NCBI GenBank assembly: GCA_900764225.1
Contig: CAAFNG010000267.1
Span: 1 to 6,717 of the forward strand
Length of the DNA: 6,717 nt
Source of the DNA: Lachnospiraceae bacterium
GTDB taxonomy: Bacteria; Bacillota; Clostridia; Lachnospirales; Lachnospiraceae
Direction of reading: 5' to 3'
Below are positions 1-6,506 of this stretch, piece after piece. Position 1 is the stretch's first letter; every line of letters begins with the position of its first letter. The notes beneath the pieces were generated by a model that worked only from the letters and a program-made list of their open reading frames with translations, was not told the origin of the DNA and ran no database searches. The translations under genes and the position numbers were made by a program.

Positions 1-55
1 CGGCATACGAGATTCCTCTACGTCTCGTGGGCTCGGAGATGTGTATAAGAGACAG
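1..55 (+). other. Illumina Nextera P7/i7 adapter with Tn5 mosaic end (non-biological)
   Basis: This stretch is a sequencing adapter left in the assembly. Bases 1-13 are the last 13 bases of the Illumina P7 primer (CGGCATACGAGAT). Bases 14-21 (TCCTCTAC) sit where the i7 index belongs and match, from memory, the in-adapter form of Nextera index N712. Bases 22-36 are the Nextera read-2 overhang GTCTCGTGGGCTCGG. Bases 37-55 are the 19-base Tn5 mosaic end AGATGTGTATAAGAGACAG. The match is continuous across all four parts, which cannot be chance. Genomic sequence begins at about base 56. The mosaic end here comes from library preparation and does not indicate a resident transposon. Confidence 0.98.
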
Positions 56-115
56 GGCCGCAACAGCCACAACGATAAGTACGATTGCTACAACAATCAT
101 TGTTCCTATCGGCAC
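56..115 (-). CDS. rny: Ribonuclease Y, N-terminal fragment (membrane anchor only), truncated by the adapter junction
   Basis: Only the first 20 codons remain before the sequence runs into adapter at base 55. They begin GTG (115-113), encode M-P-I-G-T-M and continue as an almost pure Val/Ile/Ala/Leu stretch, that is, the start of a membrane-spanning helix. RNase Y is a membrane-anchored endoribonuclease that initiates mRNA decay. It starts with such a helix, followed by a coiled coil, a KH domain and an HD domain, none of which is present here. The GTG is preferred over the in-frame ATG at 100-98 because AGGAGG (128-123) lies 7 bases before the GTG but 22 before the ATG. Identity rests on this N-terminus plus position after recA-recX, where rny lies in many Firmicutes. 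Another membrane protein is possible. Confidence 0.72.
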
Positions 116-122
116 AGGAGCA

Positions 123-128
123 CCTCCT
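123..128 (-). promoter_or_regulatory. Ribosome binding site deciding the rny GTG start
   Basis: On the minus strand the sequence reads TAAGGAGGTG, a near-perfect complement of the 16S rRNA 3' end. Its AGGAGG core ends 7 bases before the GTG at 115-113. This spacing fits the GTG and not the ATG 15 bases further on. Confidence 0.8.
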
Positions 129-162
129 TATTTAGTTTTCATTGTACAAATACAACAATACA

Positions 163-191
163 AGTTTAGCTGTTTTTCACATTTATGTCAA
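163..191 (-). promoter_or_regulatory. Candidate sigma-A promoter for rny
   Basis: On the minus strand a perfect -35 box TTGACA (191-186) is followed after 17 bases by TAAACT (168-163), a 4/6 match to the -10 consensus. Transcription would start near base 156 and give an untranslated leader of about 40 bases before the GTG start. The box lies in the gap after recX, so rny may be transcribed independently of recA-recX. I saw no convincing terminator after recX, so read-through from recA is also possible. Confidence 0.55.
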
Positions 192-257
192 GTTTTTCTC
201 ATGAAAAAGCAGATTTTGGTCTTTTCCTTTAAAATACCTCCGGCAGCGAAAGTTTCT

Positions 258-743
258 TCATATATCGTGTTTCACACGAATATTCATCTCTTCCAGAGTT
301 CGGGAAATGTCCTCATATTTAAACGCCCTTCTTCCAAGGTAGCCATACAATCTTCGCATCTGCCCCTCATCAAGCTCTGTATCCGGCTGGTATTTCTTCT
401 CAATGGTCTTACGGAGAACTGCCCTCTCATCCGGTGCAAGAAGCTCTTCCATCTCCTCCCAGGCTTCCAGTGCAGTCTGACGGTCCACACCCTTCATCTG
501 CAGCTCTGTCAGGATCTTCTGGCGGCTCCTGGATTCTATGCGGAATGAAATATAGGTTCTTGCATAACGGGCATCATTGATATAGCCGTAGGATTTCACA
601 TAGGCTATGGCATCCTCCACTGCTTCCGGAGAAAATTCGGCCTGACGGAGCTTGTCCGTCAGGCCTTTCTCTGTGCGGTCCATATGTTCCAGAAGACGCA
701 TAGCTTTTTTTCTTGCACGGTTTCGTTCTTCGGGATTCAACAT
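258..743 (-). CDS. recX: Regulatory protein RecX
   Basis: RecX binds RecA filaments and modulates, usually limits, RecA recombinase and coprotease activity in the cytoplasm. The 161-residue product is of usual size for the short RecX form. It is basic, wholly helical in character, and shows the family's tandem three-helix repeats. Repeat 1 is about residues 13-65, with the typical E-x2-L-x2-KL-x6 pattern followed by YVKSYGYINDARYART. Repeat 2 is about 72-100 (SRSRQKILTELQMKGV), and repeat 3 about 128-153 (RRLYGYLGRRAFKYEDI). The ATG lies 3 bases after the recA stop. Its ribosome binding site is the GAGGAAGAAGAG run that encodes RecA's acidic tail, so the two genes are probably co-transcribed and translationally coupled. 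No frameshift or missing segment is seen. Confidence 0.93.
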   Translation of the reverse strand: MLNPEERNRARKKAMRLLEHMDRTEKGLTDKLRQAEFSPEAVEDAIAYVKSYGYINDARYARTYISFRIESRSRQKILTELQMKGVDRQTALEAWEEMEELLAPDERAVLRKTIEKKYQPDTELDEGQMRRLYGYLGRRAFKYEDISRTLEEMNIRVKHDI

Positions 744-746
744 GGA

Positions 747-1808
747 TTACTCTTCTTCCTCTGTATCTGCGGCCGGTGCTGCTGCCGCTTCTGTTGTCTC
801 TGTTTCATCTGTCGGATCCAGGTGATAATGTACTCGCACTTTCTTCTCGATCTCATCACGAAGCTCCGGATGCTCCTTCAGAAACAGCTTGGCATTCTCA
901 CGTCCCTGACCGATCTTATTGCCCTCATATGCGTACCATGCACCACTCTTATTCACAATGGAGCACTCTGCTGCAAGATCCAGGATATCGCCCTCTCTGG
1001 AAATACCGGTTCCGAACATAATATCAAACTCTGCCTGCTTAAACGGCGGTGCAACCTTATTCTTAACGACCTTCACACGGGTATGGTTACCAACCATCTC
1101 GCCGCCCTGCTTCAGTGTCTCTACACGACGTACATCCATACGGACAGATGCATAGAATTTCAATGCACGTCCACCGGTTGTCGTCTCCGGATTACCGAAC
1201 ATAACACCTACCTTCTCACGGAGCTGGTTGATAAAAATAACCACACAGTTAGACTTGCTGATCACGGCAGTCAGCTTACGCAGTGCCTGTGACATCAGAC
1301 GTGCCTGCAGACCTACATGACTGTCTCCCATATCACCCTCGATCTCGGCCTTCGGAACAAGTGCCGCAACGGAGTCTACGATCACGATATCTACTGCGCC
1401 GGAACGCACCATAGTCTCTGTGATCTCCAGTGCCTGCTCACCGTTATCCGGCTGGGAAATATAGAGGTTATCAATATCCACACCGATGCTCTTGGCATAG
1501 ACAGGATCCAGCGCATGCTCTGCATCGATAAATCCTGCGATTCCGCCTCTCTTCTGTACCTCTGCAACCATATGTAAAGCTACAGTTGTCTTACCACTGG
1601 ATTCCGGTCCGTAGATCTCCACGATACGTCCCTTTGGAACACCGCCCACTCCAAGAGCGATATCAAGGCTCAGGCAGCCGGTAGGAACTGCTTCTATCTG
1701 CATATGGGAACTGGAGTCTCCGAGCTTCATGACAGAGCCTTTACCGAACTGCTTCTCAATATTTCCAAGGGCTGCCTCCAGCGCCTTCTGCTTCTCTTCA
1801 CTGATCAT
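747..1808 (-). CDS. recA: Recombinase RecA
   Basis: RecA is the ATP-dependent strand-exchange protein of homologous recombination, and as a filament on single-stranded DNA it triggers LexA self-cleavage. The 353-residue product is full length. It shows the Walker A loop GPESSGKT at 67-74, catalytic Glu97 in DAEHAL, the Walker B strand IVIVDS at 141-146, the multimer/DNA contact segment [20 protein letters not shown] at 159-178, and the L2 DNA-binding region with [22 protein letters not shown] (192-213). The C-terminus is the usual disordered acidic tail (DTEEEE after an Ala-rich linker). The ATG start has AGGAGA (1822-1817) 8 bases upstream. A promoter and a LexA box precede it, and recX follows after 3 bases. 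Confidence 0.99.
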   Translation of the reverse strand: MISEEKQKALEAALGNIEKQFGKGSVMKLGDSSSHMQIEAVPTGCLSLDIALGVGGVPKGRIVEIYGPESSGKTTVALHMVAEVQKRGGIAGFIDAEHALDPVYAKSIGVDIDNLYISQPDNGEQALEITETMVRSGAVDIVIVDSVAALVPKAEIEGDMGDSHVGLQARLMSQALRKLTAVISKSNCVVIFINQLREKVGVMFGNPETTTGGRALKFYASVRMDVRRVETLKQGGEMVGNHTRVKVVKNKVAPPFKQAEFDIMFGTGISREGDILDLAAECSIVNKSGAWYAYEGNKIGQGRENAKLFLKEHPELRDEIEKKVRVHYHLDPTDETETTEAAAAPAADTEEEE

Positions 1809-1859
1809 CCTGTGATTCTCCTATTCTTTATTCTCTTCTATGATACGGTTTCTTTTTTT

Positions 1860-1873
1860 CGAACCTTTGTTCG
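1860..1873. promoter_or_regulatory. LexA (DinR) SOS box controlling recA
   Basis: The sequence CGAACctttGTTCG is a palindrome with two perfect five-base half sites separated by four bases. This is the Bacillus/Clostridium-type LexA operator (consensus CGAAC-N4-GTTCG). It lies 51 bases upstream of the recA start codon and about +10 to +23 relative to the predicted recA transcription start. Bound LexA would therefore block promoter clearance or elongation. It is far from the pepT promoter (about 145 bases) and unlikely to act on it. Confidence 0.9.
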
Positions 1874-1888
1874 TGTTTTCTGTATTAC

Positions 1889-1917
1889 ATAGTATTATAA
1901 AACGGCACGATTGTCAA
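1889..1917 (-). promoter_or_regulatory. recA promoter
   Basis: On the minus strand a perfect -35 TTGACA (1917-1912) is followed after 17 bases by TACTAT (1894-1889), a 4/6 match to the -10 box. Transcription would begin near base 1882, giving a leader of about 74 bases that contains the SOS box and ribosome binding site. A perfect TATAAT (1899-1894) overlaps it but is only 12 bases from TTGACA. It would need the poor -35 TCTTAT, so the exact -10 is uncertain, though the promoter location is well supported. Confidence 0.75.
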
Positions 1918-2018
1918 TAAGAGACTTCAAAATCACCCTGTTTTTTTGCTGACACAATACCTCAAAATCCGACATATCACTTCCTTGTTCCTGCTTCCCG
2001 GAGATATGCTTTCGTTTT

Positions 2019-2049
2019 TTGCAAACTTACGGAGCATCTGTGGTATACT
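2019..2049 (+). promoter_or_regulatory. pepT promoter with extended -10
   Basis: TATACT (2044-2049) is a 5/6 match to the -10 consensus and is directly preceded by TGG, the TGn motif of an extended -10. A TTGCAA at 2019-2024 could serve as -35, but the 19-base spacing is long, which fits reliance on the extended -10. Transcription would start near 2056. AAAGGA (2075-2080), 10 bases before the ATG at 2091, is the ribosome binding site. Confidence 0.65.
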
Positions 2050-2090
2050 GTTCTTATATACTTTATCATCAGAGAAAGGACGCTACTCAT

Positions 2091-3317
2091 ATGAAAGCAT
2101 ACCAGAGACTTTTGTCTTACGTAAAAATATTTACACCCAGCAATGAAGAAAGCACTTCTTCCCCATCTTCCCACTGTCAGTTTGATCTGGCACATGCTCT
2201 CGTGACAGAGCTTCATGAGCTGGGAATCTCCGATGTCACACTGGATGAGCACTGCTATGTCTACGCGCACATCCCGGCAACCGAAGGACTGGAACACTGC
2301 CAGACCTTGGGCTTTATCGCACACATGGACACAGTATCCGATTTCTGCGACCATCCTGTCACTCCCGTTATCACAGAAAATTATGACGGAAAAGATCTCC
2401 CACTTGGCACAAGCGGAAGGATTCTTTCCTCGGAAATGTTCCCTCATCTTGCTTCTCTGAAAGGCAGAACTCTGATCACTTCTGACGGAACTACAATCCT
2501 CGGTGCAGATGACAAGGCCGGTATCGCAGAGATCCTTACAGCTCTGGAGCAGCTTTTTGCAGAAAAAATCCCTCACGGCCCTCTTTCCGTTGCTTTTACA
2601 CCGGATGAAGAGATCGGCATGGGAACTGCACATTTCGATGTAAAAAAATTCGGTGCCGATTTCGCCTACACCCTGGACGGAGATACCGAAGGTGAGATCC
2701 AGTACGAAAATTTTAACGCCTGCGGCGCAAAAGTCGTCTTTCATGGCATCAATGTTCATCCCGGCTCCGCCAAAAATACCATGGTCAATGCTTCCCTTGT
2801 TGCCATGGAGTTCAATTCCATGCTTCCGGACTGTGATACGCCACGTAACACCGATGACTATCAAGGTTTCTTCCATCTGCTTTCCATGAAAGGTGATGTT
2901 TCACAGGCCGAACTTCAGTATATCATCCGCGATCACGATGCCAATACTTTCGCTTTCCGCCAGAAAACCATGAAGCATATCGCCGAACTTCTCAACAAAA
3001 AATGGGGAGAAGGTACTGTAGAACTTACCATCACCCAGCAGTACCGCAATATGAAAGAGATCATTGATACCTGCCCGTGGCTGATCTCCCTTGCAGAAGA
3101 AGCCTGCCGCTCCTGTGATGTCACACCGCTCATTCTTCCGATCCGTGGCGGCACAGACGGTGCCCAGCTGAGTTTTCTCGGACTTCCCTGCCCGAATCTC
3201 GGAACCGGCGGACATGCTTATCATGGTCCTTATGAGCATATCACAGTGGAAGGTATGGATGCAGCTGTAAAAGTCGCTCTGCAGATCATAAAACTTTTTG
3301 CCCAAAAACAGTTCTAA
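2091..3317 (+). CDS. pepT: Peptidase T (tripeptide aminopeptidase)
   Basis: Peptidase T is a cytoplasmic two-zinc aminopeptidase of the M20 family that removes the N-terminal residue from tripeptides, in peptide use and protein turnover. The product is 408 residues, the family's usual length. Active-site residues fall at the classic PepT positions: His78 and Asp80 in GFIAHMDT, Asp140 in LGADDKAG, the catalytic pair Glu173-Glu174 in TPDEEIGMG, Asp196 in TLDGDTEGE, and His378 in GGHAYHGPYE. Residues about 210-320 form the lid/dimerisation domain, including NVHPGSAKNTMVNA. The ATG at 2091 is chosen over an in-frame ATG at 2019 because it has a ribosome binding site, gives the family length, and the earlier start would precede the predicted transcription start. 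It stands alone, divergent from recA, and ends at a terminator hairpin. Confidence 0.97.
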   Translation: MKAYQRLLSYVKIFTPSNEESTSSPSSHCQFDLAHALVTELHELGISDVTLDEHCYVYAHIPATEGLEHCQTLGFIAHMDTVSDFCDHPVTPVITENYDGKDLPLGTSGRILSSEMFPHLASLKGRTLITSDGTTILGADDKAGIAEILTALEQLFAEKIPHGPLSVAFTPDEEIGMGTAHFDVKKFGADFAYTLDGDTEGEIQYENFNACGAKVVFHGINVHPGSAKNTMVNASLVAMEFNSMLPDCDTPRNTDDYQGFFHLLSMKGDVSQAELQYIIRDHDANTFAFRQKTMKHIAELLNKKWGEGTVELTITQQYRNMKEIIDTCPWLISLAEEACRSCDVTPLILPIRGGTDGAQLSFLGLPCPNLGTGGHAYHGPYEHITVEGMDAAVKVALQIIKLFAQKQF

Positions 3318-3342
3318 AAATCTCGACATATTTTTTATGCAA

Positions 3343-3400
3343 AAAAATGCCCGCAGAACCTTCAGATTTTTTATCCTCTGAATGTTCCACGGGTATTTTT
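3343..3400. terminator. Bidirectional intrinsic terminator between pepT and the flippase gene
   Basis: The 5' arm AAAAATGCCCG (3343-3353) pairs with CGGGTATTTTT (3390-3400), with one G-T pair. After a 2x2 internal loop (CA/CA), GAAC (3356-3359) pairs with GTTC (3384-3387), then a single mismatch, then TTCAGA (3361-3366) with TCTGAA (3377-3382), closed by a 10-base loop. The A run on the left and T run on the right provide a U tract for transcripts from either strand. It begins 25 bases after the pepT stop and sits right next to the stop of the convergent flippase gene, so it can end both transcripts. Confidence 0.88.
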
Positions 3401-3404
3401 ATTT

Positions 3405-5030
3405 TCAGATGATCTTCATCATTCTCGCAAGCTTCTTCATATAGCTTCCGCCAGGCATCATACCCAGCTCTTCTTCACTTGGCCTGCTTACAAACAGATA
3501 TACAACAAAATATACGATCACTGCCAGGATCACAGAAATTCCAAGACAGATGATATTGGAATGAATCAGCGCATACAGTCCGTAATATACCACACCTGCA
3601 GCCACTCCCATAGGAATGGAAGCCAGGAACGGACTTAAGTAAGCACTTCTCCACGGATTCTTATAGCCCATATATTTCTTGATCGAGCGGTCATTGAGAA
3701 TGCACATCACTACTGCATATATGATCTGTGCAATAACGATCGTATAAACTCCAAGATTCGTAAATACCAGAAGCAGTGCCATTGCGATCACATCCGCTAC
3801 CAGAGCGATCGCTGCATGGATCATCGGAAGCTTTGGCTTGCCGATTCCCTGAAGCACACCGTTGGTAATGTTGGAATTACCGTTAAGGATAATGGTGATT
3901 CCTCCCAAAATCAGAAGCTGTCCGCCCACACCATTGGTTCCCGGGAAGATCAGTCTTGTGACCGGTCCGGAAAGAACAGCAAGTCCTACAGCAGCCGGAA
4001 TGGAGATCAGCATACTGATCCAGGTAGCCCGGTCTGTTTTTCTATTGGCACCCTCGATATCATGCATGGCATAATGTGCGGAAACCTCCGGGATCATGGA
4101 AGTCGGTGCTGTACTCGCCAGCGTCAGAGGAATATTGATCAGCGTCATATAATATCCGTACTCAGAATACAACGTCTGGATCACATCTTTGGCTGCGCCC
4201 TTGATATCCATAATTCCGGAATACATATAGCTGTTGATATATCCGTTTACATTATAGATGAACGCACTTAAGATGATCGGCATGATAATGAGCACGATAT
4301 TGCTCATAACATGACCCATACTCTCATTTACGGAATGATGGTCATTGGCGATCCTTTTCCGGATGATCTTGCGGTTCACTGCATAGACGATGAGCATAAA
4401 GATCAGAGCGGAAGCCACACCTGCACCGGTACCCATTGTTGCACCGGCAGCGCCCCATCTGTGTACCAGATCTGCATCTCCTGTGGCAGAAAAATGCCTG
4501 ATAAATACATTTGACATGAGAAGTGCAAATGTCGCCACAAAGATCTGCTCAATGATCTGTGAGATCGATGTCGGCATCATATTCCGGTATGCCTGGAAAT
4601 ATCCTCGGAACACGCCACAGAGACCGGACATAAAGATCGTAGGTGCAAGCATCTGTAATGCCAGACGGGCATTCGCCATACTGTCAGGCACCAGGATTCC
4701 CGCGCCAAACACACAGATCAGTGCCACGATCCCGCCGGCAACTGCCGCGTAGATCAGAGCCCCGTAAAATACCTTCTGTGCATCCTTATATCTGTGAAAA
4801 GCGATCTTCTCAGCCATGATCTTGGACACAGCCTGCGGAATACTGAAAGACGCGATCATCAAAAGAATGAAATATACATTCTGTGGAAACTGGAAAAGTG
4901 CAAAGCTCTGGCTTCCCAGTGTTGTTGAAAGCGGGCTCTTGTACAGCATTCCGATAATTTTGGAGATCAGCGCCGCAACCATAAGGAAGGACGCGTTTTT
5001 CACAAGTGTATTATCGTTTTTTTTACCCAT
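3405..5030 (-). CDS. SpoVB/MurJ-like polysaccharide (lipid-linked oligosaccharide) flippase family protein
   Basis: This is a polytopic membrane protein of the MOP flippase superfamily (SpoVB-like MATE branch). Relatives move lipid-linked sugars such as lipid II or polysaccharide precursors across the cytoplasmic membrane. From the chosen start it is 541 residues, with about 12-14 hydrophobic helices spread along its length (for example 12-30, 52-70, 91-114, 160-177, 203-219, 244-260, 341-357, 405-424, 428-445, 468-487 and 493-514). The family signature GVFRGYFQAYRNMMPTSISQ lies at 139-158. The ATG at 5030 is preferred because AAGGA (5042-5038) lies 7 bases upstream. A GTG at 5084 in the same frame would add 18 residues overlapping the end of ung and has no good binding site. 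The exact substrate, and whether it acts in sporulation, cannot be told. It is the last gene of its operon. Confidence 0.87.
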   Translation of the reverse strand: MGKKNDNTLVKNASFLMVAALISKIIGMLYKSPLSTTLGSQSFALFQFPQNVYFILLMIASFSIPQAVSKIMAEKIAFHRYKDAQKVFYGALIYAAVAGGIVALICVFGAGILVPDSMANARLALQMLAPTIFMSGLCGVFRGYFQAYRNMMPTSISQIIEQIFVATFALLMSNVFIRHFSATGDADLVHRWGAAGATMGTGAGVASALIFMLIVYAVNRKIIRKRIANDHHSVNESMGHVMSNIVLIIMPIILSAFIYNVNGYINSYMYSGIMDIKGAAKDVIQTLYSEYGYYMTLINIPLTLASTAPTSMIPEVSAHYAMHDIEGANRKTDRATWISMLISIPAAVGLAVLSGPVTRLIFPGTNGVGGQLLILGGITIILNGNSNITNGVLQGIGKPKLPMIHAAIALVADVIAMALLLVFTNLGVYTIVIAQIIYAVVMCILNDRSIKKYMGYKNPWRSAYLSPFLASIPMGVAAGVVYYGLYALIHSNIICLGISVILAVIVYFVVYLFVSRPSEEELGMMPGGSYMKKLARMMKII

Positions 5031-5046
5031 TTTATTTTCCTTACTA

Positions 5047-5721
5047 CTAAATATTTTCAATCTGCCAGTCAATCGGTTCTTCACCGTTGGCTTTCAGAAA
5101 TTCATTGGCCTTGCTGAAGTGCTTGCATCCGAAAAATCCTCTGTAAGCAGAAAGAGGACTGGGATGTGGTGCCTCCAGTATCAGATGCTTCGGATTGTGA
5201 AGCATGGATGCCTTCATCTGGGCAGGCCTTCCCCAGAGAAGAAATACGATCGGACGGTCCTCCTCATCCAGGATCCGGATCGCAGCGTCTGTAAACTGCT
5301 CCCAGCCGATTCCTCTGTGGGAGTTTGCCTGATGGGCACGGACAGTCAGCACGGTGTTCAGAAGAAGCACACCCTGTTTCGCCCATTTTTCAAGATTGCC
5401 GTTATTCGGGATATAGCAGCCCATATCATCCTCAAGCTCTTTATAAATATTTACCAGTGACGGCGGTGTCTCCACACCTTTTTTTACAGAAAAACAAAGT
5501 CCATGCGCCTGTCCGTCATTGTGATAGGGATCCTGTCCCAGGATCACCACCTTCACCTTGTGAAGCGGCGTAAAATGAAACGCATTAAAAAGATCCTCCG
5601 GTGGCGGAAAAATCTTTCTTGTTCTGTATTCTGTCATTACTGTCTTATAAAGCTTGGCATAGTACGGCTGATGAAACTCGCCCTTCAGCGCCTCCTGCCA
5701 GTCTCCTGCTATAGGAGCCAT
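5047..5721 (-). CDS. ung: Uracil-DNA glycosylase, family 1
   Basis: Ung cuts uracil from DNA, after cytosine deamination or dUTP incorporation, as the first step of base excision repair. With the start chosen here it has 224 residues, close to the 229 of E. coli Ung. The water-activating loop GQDPYH lies at 62-67 with catalytic Asp64. The Pro-rich loop is TPPSL (85-89), the uracil-binding strand LLLNTVLTV is at 119-127, and the minor-groove loop HPSPLSAYRGFFG (186-198) holds catalytic His186. The N-terminus (M-x-x-I-x-x-DW ... PYY) is typical. A GTG three codons upstream (5730) is in frame, but it lies inside the strong ribosome binding site of the ATG at 5721, so the ATG is preferred. The gene lies 24 bases after hisF and 16 before the flippase start. 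Confidence 0.97.
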   Translation of the reverse strand: MAPIAGDWQEALKGEFHQPYYAKLYKTVMTEYRTRKIFPPPEDLFNAFHFTPLHKVKVVILGQDPYHNDGQAHGLCFSVKKGVETPPSLVNIYKELEDDMGCYIPNNGNLEKWAKQGVLLLNTVLTVRAHQANSHRGIGWEQFTDAAIRILDEEDRPIVFLLWGRPAQMKASMLHNPKHLILEAPHPSPLSAYRGFFGCKHFSKANEFLKANGEEPIDWQIENI

Positions 5722-5726
5722 ATCCT

Positions 5727-5733
5727 TCACCTC
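5727..5733 (-). promoter_or_regulatory. Ribosome binding site deciding the ung start
   Basis: The minus strand reads GAGGTGA here, seven consecutive bases complementary to the 16S rRNA 3' end, 5 bases before the ATG at 5721-5719. The alternative GTG (5730-5728) is part of this element, so it is unlikely to be the initiation codon. Confidence 0.75.
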
Positions 5734-5745
5734 TCATCCAGCTCT

Positions 5746-6504
5746 TTATCTTCTCACTGAGATTCCTTTTTCCGCAAGATAATCCTTGACTTCACGGATC
5801 TCCAGCTCTTTGTAATGGAACAGAGATGCGGCAAGTGCTGCATCTGCTCCTCCTTCTGTCAGGGCATCATAAAAATGCTCCAGGGTTCCTGCTCCGCCGG
5901 AAGCTATCACAGGAATGGAAACTGCGTCTGCAACAGCCCTTGTAAGTGCGATATCGTATCCCGCTTTCGTTCCGTCACAGTCCATACTTGTAAGCAGGAT
6001 CTCACCTGCACCAAGTTCTTCCACCTTCTTCGCCCATTCAAGAGCATCGATTCCTGTATCCAGTCTTCCGCCATGCTTGTAGATATTCCAGCCGCCATCC
6101 TCTCTTCTCTTGGCATCAATGGCAACTACCACACACTGGCTTCCGAATTTCTGTGCAGCCTCGCTGATCAGCTCCGGACGGTCGATTGCAGCAGAATTAA
6201 CAGAAATCTTATCTGCACCTTCACGGAGCAGCTTACGGAAATCATCCACTGTACGGATTCCTCCGCCTACCGTAAACGGAATAAATACATTCGCTGCAAC
6301 GGCTCTTACCATGTCAACTACAGTATCTCTCTCCTCACAGGAAGCTGTGATATCCAGAAAAACAAGCTCGTCCGCACCGGCTGCGTCATACGCCTTCGCG
6401 ATCTCCACCGGATCTCCGGCATCCTTCAGATCAACAAAATTAACGCCCTTCACTACCCGGCCTTTGTTCACATCCAGGCATGGAATGATTCTTTTTGTAA
6501 ACAT
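5746..6504 (-). CDS. hisF: Imidazole glycerol phosphate synthase, cyclase subunit HisF
   Basis: HisF receives ammonia from HisH and converts PRFAR to imidazole glycerol phosphate and AICAR, linking histidine and purine synthesis in the cytoplasm. The 252-residue product is a complete (beta/alpha)8 barrel of normal length. The catalytic acids are Asp11 ([16 protein letters not shown], 5-20) and Asp130 (VVVAIDAKR, 125-133). Phosphate-binding motifs are TVGGGIR (78-84) and, in the second half, VIASGGAG, the usual half-barrel duplication. Lys19 and the [14 protein letters not shown] segment are also present. The start codon lies 2 bases after the hisH stop, with an AAGGAGG-type site inside the last hisH codons, so the two subunits are translationally coupled. 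ung follows. Confidence 0.98.
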   Translation of the reverse strand: MFTKRIIPCLDVNKGRVVKGVNFVDLKDAGDPVEIAKAYDAAGADELVFLDITASCEERDTVVDMVRAVAANVFIPFTVGGGIRTVDDFRKLLREGADKISVNSAAIDRPELISEAAQKFGSQCVVVAIDAKRREDGGWNIYKHGGRLDTGIDALEWAKKVEELGAGEILLTSMDCDGTKAGYDIALTRAVADAVSIPVIASGGAGTLEHFYDALTEGGADAALAASLFHYKELEIREVKDYLAEKGISVRR

Positions 6505-6506
6505 GA

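Noticed and set aside
37..55. Tn5 mosaic end as sign of a transposon insertion
   Set aside because: It is contiguous with P7, index and Nextera overhang sequence, so it comes from library preparation.
98..100. ATG as the rny start codon
   Set aside because: It lies 22 bases from the AGGAGG core, too far for initiation; the GTG at 115-113 has 7-base spacing.
193..208. Hairpin after recX as an intrinsic terminator
   Set aside because: The stem is six pairs of nearly all A-T with no following U tract, so it is too weak.
684..1292. Long plus-strand frame (202 codons) opposite recA
   Set aside because: It is antisense to the highly conserved recA, is Cys/Leu-rich with no recognisable domain, and has no promoter or binding site that I could see.
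1894..1899. Perfect TATAAT as the recA -10 box
   Set aside because: It is only 12 bases from the TTGACA box and would need the poor -35 TCTTAT; TACTAT at 17 bases is preferred, but this is not certain.
1977..2876. Minus-strand frame of 299 codons opposite pepT
   Set aside because: It overlaps most of pepT, whose residues and motifs are clearly under selection; the product is Cys-rich, low in domain character, and typical of a shadow frame.
4816..5460. Plus-strand frame (214 codons) opposite the flippase 5' part and ung
   Set aside because: It crosses two well-supported genes and their junction on the other strand and shows no family motif.
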